From NCBI GenBank assembly GCA_031284295.1, contig JAITAE010000061.1:1-6597 (forward strand): 6,597 bases of DNA. The letters run 5' to 3'. This DNA comes from Spirochaetaceae bacterium (GTDB lineage: Bacteria > Spirochaetota > Spirochaetia > Treponematales > Breznakiellaceae). A program made the position numbers and the translations under genes. Below are positions 6,153 to 6,597 of the stretch, piece after piece; within the stretch, counting starts at the first letter, position 1; each line of letters begins with the position of its first letter. Under the pieces are notes generated by a model. It ran no database searches. It had not been told where the DNA came from and worked only from the letters and a program-made list of their open reading frames with translations.

Positions 6153-6176
6153 CACGAGCGATTTCGTGGTTCTTTT
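6153..6176 (+). terminator. Possible plus-strand intrinsic terminator
   Basis: CACGA (6153-6157), loop GCGATT, TCGTG (6164-6168), followed by GTTCTTTT. The stem is only five pairs and the T run is interrupted, so this is weak. It lies almost 400 nt after accC and could end the cluster transcript or a short RNA from within the spacer. It is enclosed by GGGGGAGC (6126-6133) and GCTCCCCC (6187-6194), which could form an outer 8-bp stem. Confidence 0.35.
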
Positions 6177-6221
6177 AGATGACGGCGCTCCCCCTTCTTC
6201 CGTGTAGGCTTACTTGTCGGG

Positions 6222-6252
6222 GAAAACGCGGGAAGCTTCGCTCAAGCCCCGC
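6222..6252 (-). terminator. Intrinsic terminator of the dehydrogenase gene
   Basis: On the minus strand GCGGG (6248-6252) and GCTT (6244-6247), a GAGCG loop (6239-6243), then AAGC (6235-6238), a two-base TT bulge and CCCGC (6228-6232) form a nine-pair stem. GTTTTCC follows. It begins 13 nt after the dehydrogenase stop codon, the expected place. The T run is short, which lowers certainty. Confidence 0.6.
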
Positions 6253-6265
6253 TCATGTTACCGTT

Positions 6266-6597
6266 CTATTTACGTTCTATCATGACTTTCACGACGTCGG
6301 GGTGTCCGGTGGCGGCGTATTCGTAGGCGGCGATGGAGTCCTCGAACGCGAATGTCTTGCTGATAAAGCGTTTGATGTCGATCTTGCCCGCGCTTACCAG
6401 CGCTATCGCGCGGTCGAAGCAGTTGGTGTAGCGGAAGATGGTTTCGATGCCGATGCCCTGTCCCTGTAGGAACGCGATGTCGATGGGAACCGTCCCGTTC
6501 ATCATCCCCACAAGCACGGCGCGGCCTCCTTTTTTGGCGCACCGGAAGAAATCGGGATACACGCGGGGGTTTCCCGACGCCTCAAACACGACATCGC
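6266..6597 (-). CDS. Zinc-type medium-chain alcohol/polyol dehydrogenase, C-terminal part (5' end outside window)
   Basis: About 109 C-terminal residues of an MDR-superfamily NAD(P)-dependent dehydrogenase. The visible part starts in the Rossmann fold with DVVFEASGNP, then CAKKGGRAVLVGM, which is the usual strand and glycine turn near the cofactor pocket. IGIETIFRYTNCFDRAIALVSAGKIDIKRFISKTFAFEDSIAAYEY follows the pattern of sorbitol/xylitol (L-iditol) dehydrogenases, where an FRY-N-Y/F-AI-LV-SGK-D stretch precedes the final helix (residues shown here in pieces: FRYTNCFDRAIALVSAGKID, then FEDSIAAYEYA). It ends VVKVMIERK with stop TAG at 6266-6268. The zinc ligands and the GxGxxG motif are not in the window, so zinc dependence and substrate are inferred from the family. 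The GTG at 6589 is an internal valine, not the start. The gene converges on accC and has a terminator-like stem just downstream. Confidence 0.85.
   Translation of the reverse strand, partial: DVVFEASGNPRVYPDFFRCAKKGGRAVLVGMMNGTVPIDIAFLQGQGIGIETIFRYTNCFDRAIALVSAGKIDIKRFISKTFAFEDSIAAYEYAATGHPDVVKVMIERK

Larger units (their letters stand above)
5768..6265. other. Repeat-rich, gene-free spacer between convergent genes
   Basis: About 500 bases without a credible coding region. The few open frames are short, lack family features and run through palindromes. The stretch is GC-rich, with pyrimidine-biased sequence on the plus strand to about 6000 and purine-biased sequence (GGAG/GCGAG words) from about 6045 to 6145. 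It contains an inverted repeat pair, compact hairpins, a small AT-rich stem (TTTCTA 5811-5816 with TAGAAA 5819-5824), an orphan AAGGAGG (5830-5836), an isolated TATAAT (6034-6039) and terminator-like structures near 6153-6176 (plus) and 6222-6252 (minus). Confidence 0.75.

Noticed and set aside
6179..6469. Plus-strand open frame of 96 codons
   Set aside because: It mostly overlaps the dehydrogenase gene on the other strand, whose protein is clearly recognisable. It is a shadow frame.

Overview
The window reads as a piece of a medium-to-high GC bacterial chromosome with one tight plus-strand gene cluster in the middle and repeat-rich, gene-poor stretches at both ends. No gene here fixes the taxon. 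The combination of an IS4-type transposase, a Thermotoga-like short-form alpha-glucan phosphorylase, a YhhQ-type transporter and an AccC lacking a short loop would suit an anaerobic spirochaete (for example a gut Treponema relative) or a clostridial lineage. That is a low-confidence impression, not a sequence-based placement.

Left end (1-652). A minus-strand IS4-family transposase begins at 315 and runs off the window. It has its own well-formed promoter (342-370) and Shine-Dalgarno sequence (324-328). Its frame is broken at a run of six A (plus-strand T at 94-99), and recognisable transposase sequence resumes in another frame, so it is a frameshifted copy. Between the insertion sequence and the first housekeeping gene lie about 280 bases without a gene. 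They hold two copies of a 17-base repeat, one with a GC-rich hairpin, a perfect 9-bp inverted repeat, and a leader with two mutually exclusive stems.

Central cluster (653-5767, all plus strand). The order is alpha-glucan phosphorylase (glgP), queuosine-precursor transporter (yhhQ family), biotin carboxyl carrier protein (accB), biotin carboxylase (accC). The gaps are 9 nt, 40 nt and a 4-nt TTGA overlap, so co-transcription is likely. accB and accC encode the biotin-dependent half of acetyl-CoA carboxylase, making malonyl-CoA for fatty acid synthesis. The carboxyltransferase genes (accA, accD) are not in the window. The phosphorylase releases glucose-1-phosphate from storage glucan, and the transporter supplies a precursor for tRNA modification. 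The three functions are not one pathway, so this looks like a growth-related gene neighbourhood rather than a dedicated system.

Right end (5768-6597). About 500 bases carry no convincing gene but are full of inverted repeats: two imperfect, oppositely oriented copies of a GC-rich motif, several compact hairpins, and one terminator-like structure for each strand. Beyond them the 3' end of a minus-strand medium-chain zinc-type alcohol/polyol dehydrogenase enters the window and converges on accC.

I found no convincing undescribed multi-gene system. The points most worth checking are the frameshifted transposase, the structured accC-dehydrogenase spacer (repeat element or small RNA), the repeats upstream of glgP, and the loop deletion in AccC.
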